A stretch of DNA of 64,000 nucleotides from Tardiphaga robiniae (GCF_013359755.1 NZ_JABMCJ010000090.1:1-64000), one strand, 5' to 3'. Counted from the first letter of the stretch, positions 27,703 to 37,352 are shown. The notes: generated by a model not told the origin, from the letters alone. Translations and numbers: made by a program.

Positions 27703-28395
27703 GTGCGGCCGTTCCTGGAAACCCGGTTTGCTCCCATGGATATGTCCTATCTCCATCACTTTGGCAGCGCCGCCGCCACGATCTTCGTGGTCGCGACCGC
27801 CACGATGCGGACGATGATTCCGCTGCGGGTGTTTGGCATCATGGCCAATGTCCTGCTAATCGCGATCTCGATCCCAACCCACAACTATCCGACCATGGCA
27901 TTGCATGCGGTACTGCTGCCGCTCAACATCTACCGCCTGCGCCAGATGCTGCAATTGGTCCAGGATGTGAAAAAGTCGGTGAACTCCGACCTGTCGATGG
28001 AATGGCTGAAGCCGTTCATGACCAAGCGTCCCTGTAAGGCCGGTGAGGTGTTGTTTTACAAGGACGAGAAGGCCGAAGACATGTTCTACATCGTCAGTGG
28101 CCGTTATCGTCTGGTCGAATCCGGGATCGAATTGCCGGTCGGCGCCATTGTCGGTGAACTCGGCATGCTGTCGCCCTTGAACGAACGCACCCAGACGCTG
28201 GAATGTATCGAGCCCGGCATGGTGCTCAGCGTCAGCTACAGCCAGGTCGAAGAGCTCTACGTGCAGAATCCGGAATTCGGTTTCTTCTTCCTGCGTCTCG
28301 CCAGCGCGCGATTGTTCGAGAATATCGACAAGCTGGAAGCGCGTCTGATGAAGCAGGACGCGCCCGCATTGCCCATGGCGCCGCAGCACGCATAA
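27703..28395 (+). CDS. Membrane protein with C-terminal cyclic-nucleotide-binding domain
   Basis: A 230-residue protein. Two or three short hydrophobic segments lie in residues 15-75 (SAAATIFVVATATM, FGIMANVLLIAISIPT, MALHAVLLPLNIYRL), followed by a cNMP-binding beta barrel (about 95-200): GEVLFYKDEKAEDMFYIVSG, then VGELGMLSPLNERTQTLECIE. The phosphate-binding cassette Gly-Glu-Leu is present, but the usual following Arg-x-Ala is replaced. The layout, membrane helices then CNB and no DNA-binding domain, resembles Popeye-domain proteins. GTG at 27703 has GGAGGA close upstream; ATG at 27736 is an alternative. The DUF6537 gene follows 15 bases later. Confidence 0.8.
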   Translation: MRPFLETRFAPMDMSYLHHFGSAAATIFVVATATMRTMIPLRVFGIMANVLLIAISIPTHNYPTMALHAVLLPLNIYRLRQMLQLVQDVKKSVNSDLSMEWLKPFMTKRPCKAGEVLFYKDEKAEDMFYIVSGRYRLVESGIELPVGAIVGELGMLSPLNERTQTLECIEPGMVLSVSYSQVEELYVQNPEFGFFFLRLASARLFENIDKLEARLMKQDAPALPMAPQHA

Positions 28396-28410
28396 GCATC
28401 AGGACGTCCC

Positions 28411-29256
28411 GTGGCAGGTTTCATCAACGTCATCCGCTCCACGCTCGCCGAGCTGGCGAACAGGAGCGAACCTGCAGCGCCGGTTTTGCCGGTGGGGCTG
28501 CCGGCTGCGGTGCGTCCTGTGGCGGAAGATGGCGTGGCCCTGTTGATTAACTATCAGAGCGCAGTCTACGCGCAGCTCTACAGCGACCGGCTGCGTCGCT
28601 TTGTCGGACGGCGCAACGTCAGCGACGAACTGTTTAGCGAGATTGCGCGGCTGCTCACGATGCGCATGAGCTATCACGATCCGATCCGCATCGCGCAGCT
28701 CAAGCTGCAGGAGCCCGTGATGCCCGGCCGGCCGCCCGTCGTCGACAGGCGGCGTTTTCGCCTCGACGAGTTGGTGTCGGCATTGCCGGAGATCGTCGGC
28801 GATCCCCTGATGTGGGCGCTCGAGCGCATCTATTGTGCGCATCGCACGGTGCCGATCCGTTTCAGCAAGGCGAGCATCTGGGGCATCAAGCGCCTTGAGT
28901 TCGAATCCTGGCTGCGACGTTGGCGCCTGTTGTCGACGCGTTATGAAACCGAGCGCGTCTGGGTCGAACGCTGGCTGCACATGATTGATCGGGCACTGAC
29001 CAGGCAGCCGGACGCGGCAATGGCCATCGTGCAGACGGCAACCATGATCGAAGGTTACGGCACGGGCTATCGGCAGGGCATGGCCGCCTGGCATCAGATC
29101 ATCGATGGGCTGGCCAAGCCGGTTTTCGATGGGACGCTGGTTATCACCGATCTGGCGGACGCGATCACGCGTGCCCGTGCGGTGCCGCGCGACCCGAAGG
29201 GTGACCAATTACGCAAGGTGATCGGCGAGCTCCGGGCGCATGCCGTCCTGAACTAG
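28411..29256 (+). CDS. Stand-alone DUF6537-like protein
   Basis: A soluble 281-residue protein resembling the C-terminal domain found on indolepyruvate:ferredoxin oxidoreductase beta-type proteins: VALLINYQSAVYAQLYSDRLRRF, LTMRMSYHDPIRIAQLKLQE, IKRLEFESWLRRWRLLSTRYETE and MIEGYGTGYRQGMAAW. The usual N-terminal ketoacid-oxidoreductase gamma domain is missing, since the first residues MAGFINVIRSTLAEL do not resemble it. So this is an orphan domain, and I do not assign a reaction. GTG start with AGGAC upstream. It is probably co-transcribed with the cNMP-binding protein gene. Confidence 0.65.
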   Translation: MAGFINVIRSTLAELANRSEPAAPVLPVGLPAAVRPVAEDGVALLINYQSAVYAQLYSDRLRRFVGRRNVSDELFSEIARLLTMRMSYHDPIRIAQLKLQEPVMPGRPPVVDRRRFRLDELVSALPEIVGDPLMWALERIYCAHRTVPIRFSKASIWGIKRLEFESWLRRWRLLSTRYETERVWVERWLHMIDRALTRQPDAAMAIVQTATMIEGYGTGYRQGMAAWHQIIDGLAKPVFDGTLVITDLADAITRARAVPRDPKGDQLRKVIGELRAHAVLN

Positions 29257-29402
29257 CGAGAAAGTGGAACGTGCGCAGTGTTTTCCCGACCAGGCTGGCT
29301 CTGCAGGAAGCGGTGGGTTTTCGGTTCCGCGGCGTGCATTCCCGGTTTCGGAGTGTCATAAATAGGGCGAGTGATCGGGCCGGCTAAGCGGGCCAGCCTG
29401 TC

Positions 29403-29831
29403 GTGACCGGTGAGAGGGACGTCAGCTTGTTGTTTCCTGCAATGTCGTCGTCGATTGCTCTGGGCGGGCTCGTCGGGTGGATGCTCGTCCTCACCGTCAA
29501 GCATGTGATCGCTGATTTCCTGCTGCAAAACGCCTGGATGGCGATAGGCAAGGATCAACGGACCGGATGGGCGCTGCCGCTGCTGGCGCATTGCGCGATC
29601 CATGGCGTGCTGACGACGCTGTTCATTGCCGTCGTACAACCCAAGCTCTGGTTCCTGGGACTGGTCGACTTTGCGATCCACATCACCATCGATCGGCTCA
29701 AGGGCATCTGTGTCTCGCATTTCGGTGTGACGCAGGGCCATCGCTGGTTCTGGTGGCTGATCGGCATCGATCAGGCGCTGCATCACCTGACCGACTTCTT
29801 CCTGGCCATCTTCATCGTCGCCAACAGCTGA
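29403..29831 (+). CDS. DUF3307 membrane protein
   Basis: A small integral membrane protein of up to 142 residues. Hydrophobic helices with embedded His residues carry LTVKHVIADFLLQN, LLAHCAIHGVLTTLF, DFAIHITIDRLKG and IDQALHHLTDFFLAIFIV, the characteristic HxxxDxxxQ and His-rich pattern of DUF3307, where His and Asp inside helices could bind a metal. Function is unknown. Start unclear: GTG at 29403, or TTG at 29427 which has GAGAGGGAC at good spacing. A hairpin with arms AATGTGGC/GCCACATT follows the stop. Confidence 0.8.
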   Translation: MTGERDVSLLFPAMSSSIALGGLVGWMLVLTVKHVIADFLLQNAWMAIGKDQRTGWALPLLAHCAIHGVLTTLFIAVVQPKLWFLGLVDFAIHITIDRLKGICVSHFGVTQGHRWFWWLIGIDQALHHLTDFFLAIFIVANS

Positions 29832-29856
29832 TGCGCGTTTGAACGCATCGAGTTCC

Positions 29857-29889
29857 AATGTGGCGGTAGCAGGGCACGGCTGCCACATT
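29857..29889 (+). terminator. Possible terminator hairpin after DUF3307 gene
   Basis: Arms AATGTGGC and GCCACATT pair perfectly around a 17-base loop that can extend the stem with AGC/GCT. Only a weak T-rich tail follows, so it may stabilise the 3' end and not terminate by itself. Confidence 0.4.
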
Positions 29890-29987
29890 TCAAACTGTTA
29901 CTCAAGAGTCGCACGCGGCCATTAAGGCTGTTGGTTAACCCTGCGTTAGGAAATTCAACCGCATCCTCATTAACGAGGAGAAACCCC

Positions 29988-30404
29988 ATGCGGTCCAGCC
30001 GTCAAGCTTTTGAGAACGATTTTTGCCCCGTCGAGGAAGATCTGCTCGGTGCAATGTATCGTGCAAATGAAAATGGCCTGCCCCATCTCGTGGCCAGCGT
30101 TTCATCCGACGTCCGCGCGATGCTGGCTCTGTTCTGCTATCGCCGCAGTCATCTTCACGCTTTGGCAATCTCGATCGCATCGAGCTGCAGCGAGCGTGAG
30201 CTGATCGAATTCGGTGGCCGCGTTGGTTCCACGCTCTACGCGCTGTCACACGACACCGCCGTGGCGCGTCCTTCGGTGTCGGCCTATCACAACCGTAAGG
30301 CCATCACGCTGTCGACCAAGCCGCTCTCGACGCTGGCGCCGATGGATGATGATCTCGACGACGAGCTGGATGACAAGGAATTCGCTCACGCCGTCACGGC
30401 GTAA
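29988..30404 (+). CDS. Hypothetical protein with acidic tail
   Basis: A soluble 138-residue protein of unknown function. A helical region (residues 10-85: FCPVEEDLLGAMYRANENGL, VSSDVRAMLALFCYRRSHLHALAI) precedes a linker and a strongly acidic stretch MDDDLDDELDDKEF near the end. No catalytic motif or signal peptide. The ATG has AACGAGGAG nine bases upstream, which rules out the longer frame. It lies alone, convergent with the cysteine-cluster gene by 11 bases. Codon usage is like its neighbours, so it is probably a resident genus-level gene. Confidence 0.72.
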   Translation: MRSSRQAFENDFCPVEEDLLGAMYRANENGLPHLVASVSSDVRAMLALFCYRRSHLHALAISIASSCSERELIEFGGRVGSTLYALSHDTAVARPSVSAYHNRKAITLSTKPLSTLAPMDDDLDDELDDKEFAHAVTA

Positions 30405-30415
30405 GCTGACATCAA

Positions 30416-30745
30416 CTACTCTGCAGCTGCCAGAATTGGCAGCCCGTGCCGGCGCCGCGCCATGGCGCATTCGGGATCGCCAGGCATGCAGGTTCGGCAC
30501 ACGTCCGGCCTCACAGCATAAATCCCGCAGGCTGTTGCCTCTCCAACCTTTCCGGTCAATGCGCTGCAGCGGTCTCCGTCGCAGCGCATTCCCGATTCAC
30601 GGTCGTTGACATATTTGGCCGGGATCAGATCGAGATCGGCATCGTCCTCGATGGTGAAGCGCGGCCAGTTGCTGGAATACGAACAGCACGCACCACAGGC
30701 CTGGCATGGGCTGGCGTCGCTGATCGTGGTGGCATCGCTTGTCAT
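30416..30745 (-). CDS. YkgJ-type cysteine-cluster protein
   Basis: A 109-residue protein with the zinc/iron-chelating cysteine-cluster pattern: CQACGACC at residues 14-21, then MRCDGDRC, ACGIYAVRPDVCRTC and a final Cys in GDPEC. Members of the family are thought to bind a metal, possibly an Fe-S cluster, but no enzyme activity is established. It is 60 bases downstream of the WYL regulator on the same strand and may be co-transcribed with it. Confidence 0.85.
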   Translation of the reverse strand: MTSDATTISDASPCQACGACCSYSSNWPRFTIEDDADLDLIPAKYVNDRESGMRCDGDRCSALTGKVGEATACGIYAVRPDVCRTCMPGDPECAMARRRHGLPILAAAE

Positions 30746-30805
30746 GCCGCGGTTTATCCCGATCGGACCGGTTTCGCCAGCCGTGCAGATGCAGGCTCGG
30801 CTGTT

Positions 30806-31504
30806 TCAGGTATCCTGTGGCCGCTCCCAGCTCAGCGTCTTGCGCCATTTGCTGCGCAGCGTCTCACGCCGCTCCGGATACTTCTCATCGAGGAAATGGG
30901 CCTCGATTGCGCGATCGGTTCGAAAACTGCGGAAATCCTGGCGGAGCTCGCACCACGCCGCCAGCAGCCGCACCGCTTCCAGATAACCCACCGCGATCGG
31001 CCAGACGATGCGCTCGCTGTCGCGACCGGCTTCGTCCCGGTAAAGCAGCCGGACCTTCTTGCCCGCATGAATATGCGCGCGCATCTGCACCATATCCATG
31101 CTGTCGGCGGTGCCGCGGAAATGCGGCCGCGCGCGGCTCGCGGGTTCCAGCACGAAGGGGCGCAAGCGCTCGGGCACGGTGTCCGCGATCTTCGCAATGA
31201 GATCCTGTGCGGCCTTGGCCAATGCCGGATCGGCGTGCCCCATCACCCATTGCGCGCCGAGCACTGCGGCTTCGATCTCGTCGGGTGTCAGCATCAGCGG
31301 CGGCATGTCGAAGCCGCGTTCGAGGATATACCCCATGCCGGCTTCGCCGCGGATCGGGACGCGCTGTGCCATCAGCGTCGCGATGTCGCGATAGATCGTG
31401 CGCTTGGACGTTTCCAGTTCGGCGGCAATGGCATCCGCCGTCAACGGCTTCCGCGTGCGCCGGAGTACCTGGATGATCTGAAACAGGCGGTCTGCGCGTC
31501 TCAT
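30806..31504 (-). CDS. WYL-domain transcriptional regulator (YafY type)
   Basis: A 232-residue regulator. The N-terminal HTH_11 domain (MRRADRLFQIIQVLRR, TADAIAAELETSKRTIYRDIATL) is followed by a WYL domain from about residue 135 (VRLLYRDEAGRDSERIVWPIAVGYLEAVRLLAAWCELR). It is one of the short YafY class, whose WYL domains bind nucleic-acid or nucleotide ligands in some systems. It is divergent from a small gene and a GST-like gene, its likely targets. Confidence 0.88.
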   Translation of the reverse strand: MRRADRLFQIIQVLRRTRKPLTADAIAAELETSKRTIYRDIATLMAQRVPIRGEAGMGYILERGFDMPPLMLTPDEIEAAVLGAQWVMGHADPALAKAAQDLIAKIADTVPERLRPFVLEPASRARPHFRGTADSMDMVQMRAHIHAGKKVRLLYRDEAGRDSERIVWPIAVGYLEAVRLLAAWCELRQDFRSFRTDRAIEAHFLDEKYPERRETLRSKWRKTLSWERPQDT

Positions 31505-31608
31505 CGTCGTCTCTCTGTCCGTGTTGGTCCGCTGTCGATGCTGACAGCATGTTGGCAGCAGGGGGCAGTCATACAGGACCCAGGTTCAAACGAACGAAGG
31601 ATTCTGCA

Positions 31609-31812
31609 ATGACCGCTTTCGATAGCCTCGAGGCATTTTCGCATGATGACCGGCTCTGGCGCATCCGGGCATGGCTGCTGGAACGCGCCATTCTCGCCCT
31701 GTCGGGCGACCTCCGCTGGGCCCTGATCGGGCTCGGCTGGCGCATGGTCTCCACCGCGGCGGTCCAGGCGCGCGCTTGGGTCGCCGGCGTCATCCGGCGT
31801 GACGGCTGCTGA
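31609..31812 (+). CDS. Small protein of 67 residues, unknown
   Basis: Reads MTAFDSLEAFSHDDRLWRIR, then a Trp-rich, amphipathic stretch (WLLERAILALSGDLRWALIGLGWRM) and a C-terminal basic end. It could be a short membrane-associated peptide. GAAGGA lies at good spacing before the ATG. Divergent from the WYL regulator and 58 bases upstream of the GST-like gene, so possibly an operon with it. No family recognised. Confidence 0.55.
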   Translation: MTAFDSLEAFSHDDRLWRIRAWLLERAILALSGDLRWALIGLGWRMVSTAAVQARAWVAGVIRRDGC

Positions 31813-31870
31813 CACCACGGTGGCAGCAGCAACTGCCTAGTTTCTTGTCCCTATCACTTGGAGAAACCAC

Positions 31871-32596
31871 ATGATCGTCCTTCACGGCGTAGGTGCAGGC
31901 TTTGGCCTGCCGGAAATCAGCCCTTTCGTCACCAAGACGGAAGTCCAGCTCAAGATGGCCGGCTTGCCCTACGAGAAGCAACCGGCACGGCCGCAGGATT
32001 CGCCGAAGGGGCAGATGCCCTATATCGATGACGGCGCTGAGTGCATTGCCGACTCCACCTTTATCCGCGCCTATATCGAACGCAAATATGAGGTCGATTT
32101 CGATAGGGGTCTCGATCTCGCCCAGCGCGCTCAGGCCTGGGCGATCGAGCGGATGATCGAGCATCACCTCTACTGGTCGCTGGTCGGCGTGCGCTGGGTC
32201 GATGCCGATAATTTCGCCAAGGGACCGTCGCATTTCTTCGACGGCATTCCCGAAGCGCAGCGCGACGAGATTCGTGCATCCGCGCGCAAATCCGTCATTC
32301 AGAACCATCTGGCGAATGGCCTCGGCCGGCATCCTGCCGATGAGGCGCTGCAACTCGCGGATCGTTCGCTGATGGCTCTGTCGGTGCTGCTGGCCGGGAA
32401 GTCTCACTTGATGAGCAACCGCCCGGCCGGTGTCGATGCGACCGCATTCGGCGTTCTGGCCGGGATCCTGTCGCCGTTGTTTCCGTCGCCCCTGCAGCGT
32501 CAGTTGCACCGCTATGGCAACCTCGTCACCTACGTGGATCGGATGATGGCAGAGTATTATCCCGAACACGTCTGGCAGTGCAGCGTCGCTGCCTGA
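31871..32596 (+). CDS. Glutathione S-transferase-like protein
   Basis: A 241-residue protein with the two-domain GST layout. The thioredoxin-like N-terminal half starts MIVLHGVGAGFGLPEISPFV and contains QMPYIDDGAECIADSTFI, the cis-Pro and substrate-binding loop. An all-helical C-terminal half follows (AQRAQAWAIERMIEHHLYW). The first helix lacks a clear SxxC or SxxS active site, so it resembles Fax/metaxin-like GST relatives, and the thiol substrate is uncertain. GGAG precedes the ATG. Probably regulated by the divergent WYL protein. Confidence 0.82.
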   Translation: MIVLHGVGAGFGLPEISPFVTKTEVQLKMAGLPYEKQPARPQDSPKGQMPYIDDGAECIADSTFIRAYIERKYEVDFDRGLDLAQRAQAWAIERMIEHHLYWSLVGVRWVDADNFAKGPSHFFDGIPEAQRDEIRASARKSVIQNHLANGLGRHPADEALQLADRSLMALSVLLAGKSHLMSNRPAGVDATAFGVLAGILSPLFPSPLQRQLHRYGNLVTYVDRMMAEYYPEHVWQCSVAA

Positions 32597-32609
32597 GGCT
32601 GTGTCGCCT

Positions 32610-33236
32610 TCAATGCGGCGACGCTGCCCCCTTCAGCGTCGCCAGTTCTGCTTCCAACTCCGCAATTCGCGCATCGCGCGCTGCCAGTACTGCTGCAACA
32701 TCGGCGGCATCGAACTTCTGCGGGATATGTTGCGGGCAATTGGTGTCCCACGCGGCGATCGTGAACAGGATCACCTGTTCCGGCTTGGCACGATAACCTT
32801 GCGGCATTAGCGACGCCAGCAGCGCCGGATCGTCCTCGACCACCCGCGCGGTGCCCCAGAGCTTGACGCGTCGGCGATGTGCATAATCCATGATGAAGAT
32901 GTTGGCCTTGGGATTCTCGGCGAGATTGCCCTGGGTGATGTATTGCCGATTGCCGCTATAGTCCGCAAAGGCCAGCGTCTGCTTGTCGAGGATCTTCACG
33001 AAGCCCTTCGGCCCGCCGCGATGTTGCATATAAGGCTGACCGTCAGCGCTGGCGGTAGCCAGAAAGAAGCTGTTCGCCTCGGCGAGAAACGCTGCGAGAT
33101 TGTCGTCGATCTCGGTGCGCCAGCCGCCGTTTTCCTCGACATGCGCATAGCCGGAACGCGACCCCTTGCGGGTCTGGATCGCCTTGACGGTCGGCGTGAA
33201 CGCAATGTCGCTGGAATAGGTGTGGATGTCTGACAT
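32610..33236 (-). CDS. Pyridoxamine 5'-phosphate oxidase-family (split-barrel flavin) protein
   Basis: A 208-residue split-barrel protein. The core is at residues 45-160 (FFLATASADGQPYMQHRGGPKGFVKILD, ANIFIMDYAHRRRVKLWGTARVV). A C-terminal coiled coil (LAARDARIAELEAELATLKGAA) follows and may mediate multimerisation. These relatives bind FMN or F420-like cofactors, and the substrate is not known. This gene is not pdxH, which is at 1.5 kb. It is divergent from a LysR gene by 123 bases, suggesting that regulator controls it. Confidence 0.88.
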   Translation of the reverse strand: MSDIHTYSSDIAFTPTVKAIQTRKGSRSGYAHVEENGGWRTEIDDNLAAFLAEANSFFLATASADGQPYMQHRGGPKGFVKILDKQTLAFADYSGNRQYITQGNLAENPKANIFIMDYAHRRRVKLWGTARVVEDDPALLASLMPQGYRAKPEQVILFTIAAWDTNCPQHIPQKFDAADVAAVLAARDARIAELEAELATLKGAASPH

Positions 33237-33359
33237 GACTTACTCCCTGATTGGAGCTTGGGACGGGATGCGTTCCCGCCGCCCCAAGTTGGCTATTTCC
33301 TCGCACAAGAACAATCATCGGAATTGACACCTCATTATTGCTGGATATGAAATGGTTCG

Positions 33360-34259
33360 ATGGATCGCATCGAAGCCATGACCGTCTTCGTCGCCGTGGC
33401 GGACCTGCAGGGGTTTGCGCCTGCGGCCCGCAAGCTCGGACTCTCCGCGTCGGCGGTCACCCGCATGGTGGCGGCGCTGGAGGAGCGCCTTGGCGCCCGC
33501 CTGCTGCAGCGGACCACGCGCTCGGTGATGCTGACCGATGTCGGCGCGCGCTATCTGCAACGAGCGCGCCAGATTCTCGCGGATATCGAGGAGGCCGAAG
33601 GCTCCGCGCAGGCCGAACGCGCCAGGCCGACCGGGCGTCTGGTCGTCTCGGCGCCAGTCGGCTTCGGGCGGCTGCATGTGACGCCGCTGATCTCGGCCTA
33701 TCTGCAGCGCTATCCCGATGTCTCGGGTGAATTGCGGCTGACCGATCGCATGGTCAGTCTGGTCGAGGACGGAATCGATGTTGCCGTCCGGATCGGTCAT
33801 CTCCCCGATTCGAGTCTGGTGGCGCGCCACGTCGGCAGCATGCCGCGCATCGTCGTTGCGTCGCCGGATTATCTGGTGCGGCGCGGCCAGCCGGAGACGC
33901 CGGACGATATCGCGAAGCACGATACGATCCAGTTCGGTGTCATTGCATCAGCGCCGGAATGGCGCTTCGTGCAGGATGGCGATGACATTCGCATCACGCA
34001 TATGCCGCGTTTCACCACCGATGTCGCCGATGCTGCCATCTGGCATGCCGAGCATGGTGGCGGCCTGACCCGCGTGCTGGCCTATCAGGCGGCAGACGCG
34101 CTGGTGGCCGGCCGCCTCAAACGTGTGCTCACGCAGTTCGAGCCGCCGGCGGTGCCGATCCACATCGTCTATCCGACCTCGCGCTTGCTGTCGGCGAAAG
34201 TGCGCGTCTTCATCGATCTCGCCGCCGATACCTGCCAGTGGGATTTCGGCAAGCGATAG
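33360..34259 (+). CDS. LysR-family transcriptional regulator
   Basis: A 299-residue regulator. The winged HTH is at the N-terminus (MDRIEAMTVFVAVADLQGFAPAARKLGLS, then ASAVTRMVAALEERLGARLL); the effector-binding domain follows from about residue 90 (GRLVVSAPVGFGRLHVTPLI, VEDGIDVAVRIGHLPDSSLVAR). The type is the CrgA/DsdC-like short-linker class with the C-terminal GGGLTRVLAYQ. Divergent from a flavin-binding split-barrel gene, its likely target, by 123 bases. Confidence 0.92.
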   Translation: MDRIEAMTVFVAVADLQGFAPAARKLGLSASAVTRMVAALEERLGARLLQRTTRSVMLTDVGARYLQRARQILADIEEAEGSAQAERARPTGRLVVSAPVGFGRLHVTPLISAYLQRYPDVSGELRLTDRMVSLVEDGIDVAVRIGHLPDSSLVARHVGSMPRIVVASPDYLVRRGQPETPDDIAKHDTIQFGVIASAPEWRFVQDGDDIRITHMPRFTTDVADAAIWHAEHGGGLTRVLAYQAADALVAGRLKRVLTQFEPPAVPIHIVYPTSRLLSAKVRVFIDLAADTCQWDFGKR

Positions 34260-34265
34260 TCATCG

Positions 34266-34685
34266 CTACGACTTTGGCGGTGCCACGCTGAATGTGCCAT
34301 TGGCCCGGGCGCACGGCTCGCCGTCTGCCGTGATTAGTGCCTGCGCAAAGCAGAGACGCTTGCCGGTCTTGATGACCTCGGTCTCGATCTGCAGCCATTG
34401 CCCGATCTGCGCGGAGCCAAGAAAATCAGCAGAGAGATTCACGGTGAGCAGCCGCGCACCGCCGCCCAGTACATGGCCGCAGCTCAGGCCCATCGCATTG
34501 TCGGCCAGAGCCGTGATCAGCCCACCATGTGCCATGCCGCGCGAATTGGTGTGCGCTTCGGCGATGTGGAGACCAAGGATGATATTGGTGTCGGTCACCT
34601 TCGAATAGATCGGCTCCCACGGCGCGGTGAGGGGGCTCTTGCGATAGTGCGGCGCGAAGCCGTCGGGAATAGCGGTGTCAGTCAT
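34266..34685 (-). CDS. PaaI-type acyl-CoA thioesterase (hotdog fold)
   Basis: A 139-residue hotdog-fold protein. The motif NSRGMAHGGLITALADNAMG contains the HGG and Asp pattern of PaaI-type thioesterases, which hydrolyse aromatic or medium-chain acyl-CoA. The ATG giving MTDTAIPDGF is preferred over the longer MCFRFYGANN start because the added stretch is not typical, though neither has a strong ribosome site. It is convergent with LysR by six bases and lies before the pobA end, with a repeat element between. It could relieve CoA trapping during aromatic catabolism, by inference from location only. Confidence 0.82.
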   Translation of the reverse strand: MTDTAIPDGFAPHYRKSPLTAPWEPIYSKVTDTNIILGLHIAEAHTNSRGMAHGGLITALADNAMGLSCGHVLGGGARLLTVNLSADFLGSAQIGQWLQIETEVIKTGKRLCFAQALITADGEPCARANGTFSVAPPKS

Positions 34686-34814
34686 GGCGCATCGATCCGG
34701 ATTGTTTGCGCCATAGAAGCGAAAGCACAAGCAAAGGACAGACCAACAAAGTTTGAAACGGGTCTGACGGGATGTTTAAAACAGGTGTGACAGCGATAAC
34801 GCCAAACTCAGTCT

Positions 34815-34913
34815 GTCGTCACCCGCGAAAGCGGTGATCCAGTAAACGCAGGCGGTTCGGGTCATCACACTTGCCGGTCTTTACTGGGACACCCGGTCAA
34901 GCCGGGTGACGAC
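34815..34913. repeat. Intergenic palindromic repeat (GTCGTCACCCGCGAAAGCGG type)
   Basis: Left arm GTCGTCACCCGCGAAAGCGG and right arm CCGGTCAAGCCGGGTGACGAC are hairpins in opposite orientation. Same family as 15826, 37392 and 51574. Confidence 0.75.
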
Positions 34914-34936
34914 ATGCAGAGTGTGAGTGGGAAGGC

Positions 34937-36164
<1,228 letters not shown>

Positions 36165-36218
36165 GCGGGGTCGCGACACTGGCTCCGCAACGCGTGCAAT
36201 CGCACCGCTTGCAAGGAT

Positions 36219-36235
36219 GATTATAACATATAACA
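36219..36235. promoter_or_regulatory. TTAT-N5-ATAA dyad before the TRAP operon (candidate MarR site 1)
   Basis: TTATAACATATAA forms the same TTAT-N5-ATAA dyad found upstream of the crotonase gene (41045) and in the region divergent to the MarR gene (50976). Located about 110 bases before the DctP start and equally able to affect pobA. Confidence 0.55.
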
Positions 36236-36329
36236 ATATTCGCAAAGGGCCATTCAAGGTCCGGTGAACAAGTTCGATAGAACAGGTTCGAGAGAACACG
36301 TCCAAACGGGCGTAGAGGGAGAGACGTCG

Positions 36330-37352
36330 ATGAAAAGGGCAATCTTTGCATTGCTGGCGGCTGGCTGTCTGACGACGGCAATGAGCCCGGCCCAGGCGCA
36401 AGACAAAACCGTCAATATGAAAGTATCCCTGTGGGTGCCGCCGGCGCATCCGCTGGTGCCGGCCACGCAGGCCTGGGCCGCCGATATCGAGAAGGCCTCG
36501 GGCGGCAGCATCAAGATGTCGGTATTCCCTTCGGAACAGCTCGGCAAGGCGTTCGATCATTACGACATGGCGCGCGATGGTATCGCCGATATCACCTATG
36601 TGAATCCCGGCTATCAGCCCGGCCGCTTCCCCATCGTGGCCGCAGGCCAGCTGCCCTTCGTGTTCTCGGACGGCAAGAAGGGTACCCTCGCGCTCAACGA
36701 GTGGTATCAGAAATACGCCAAGACCGAGATGAAGGACACGAAGCTGTGCTTCGCTTTCATCCACGATCCCGGATCGATCCACGGCAAGAAGAAGATCGTA
36801 GTGCCGTCAGACCTCAACGGCGTGAAGGTCCGCCCGGCGCAGAGCACCATCGGCGAAATGGTCAAGCTGTTCGGCGGAACCAATGTGCAGGCCTCGGCGC
36901 CGGAATCGCGCGATGCGATCGAGCGCGGCGTTGCTGACGAGATCGCGTTCCCGTGGGGCTCGATCTTCCTGTTCGGTATCGACAAGGTGGTGAAGTATCA
37001 CATCGACGTGCCGCTCTATTCGACGGTGTTCACCTACAACATCAACCTCGCCAAGTATAATTCCATGTCCGCAGCGCAGAAGAAGATCATCGACGATCAC
37101 TGCACACCGGAATGGGCCTCCAAGGTCACCGATCCCTGGGTCGACTTCGAAGCCAATGGCCGCACCAAGATGAAGGCGCTGCTGGATCACGAAGTCTACA
37201 AGCTGACGCCCGAGCAGCTCGCCGAGTGGAAGAAGGGCGTTCAACCGCTCAACGCCGCCTGGGCTGCGGCCGTGAAGAAGGCCGGCGGCGATGCCGATGC
37301 CATCGACGCCGACCTCAAGGCGATGCTGAAGAAGCACGACGCGGGGCTGTAG
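36330..37352 (+). CDS. TRAP transporter substrate-binding protein (DctP family, TarP-like)
   Basis: A periplasmic 340-residue TRAP solute receptor. The signal peptide is residues 1-24 (MKRAIFALLAAGCLTTAMSP..AQA), the mature part begins VNMKVSLWVPPAHPLVPATQAWAAD, and conserved DctP motifs are AFDHYDMARDGIADITYV, the substrate Arg in VRPAQSTIGEMV and SAAQKKIIDDHC. Gene order and the coumarate-type neighbours fit TarP of the R. palustris TarPQM hydroxycinnamate transporter, so p-coumarate/ferulate-like acids are the likely ligand. Strong GAGGGAGAG ribosome site. First gene of the transporter operon. Confidence 0.9.
   Translation: MKRAIFALLAAGCLTTAMSPAQAQDKTVNMKVSLWVPPAHPLVPATQAWAADIEKASGGSIKMSVFPSEQLGKAFDHYDMARDGIADITYVNPGYQPGRFPIVAAGQLPFVFSDGKKGTLALNEWYQKYAKTEMKDTKLCFAFIHDPGSIHGKKKIVVPSDLNGVKVRPAQSTIGEMVKLFGGTNVQASAPESRDAIERGVADEIAFPWGSIFLFGIDKVVKYHIDVPLYSTVFTYNINLAKYNSMSAAQKKIIDDHCTPEWASKVTDPWVDFEANGRTKMKALLDHEVYKLTPEQLAEWKKGVQPLNAAWAAAVKKAGGDADAIDADLKAMLKKHDAGL

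Noticed and set aside
28899-28908. GTTCGAATCC, the T-loop consensus of tRNAs
   Set aside because: It is inside the DUF6537 gene (Leu-Glu-Phe-Glu-Ser codons), with no acceptor or anticodon arms around it.
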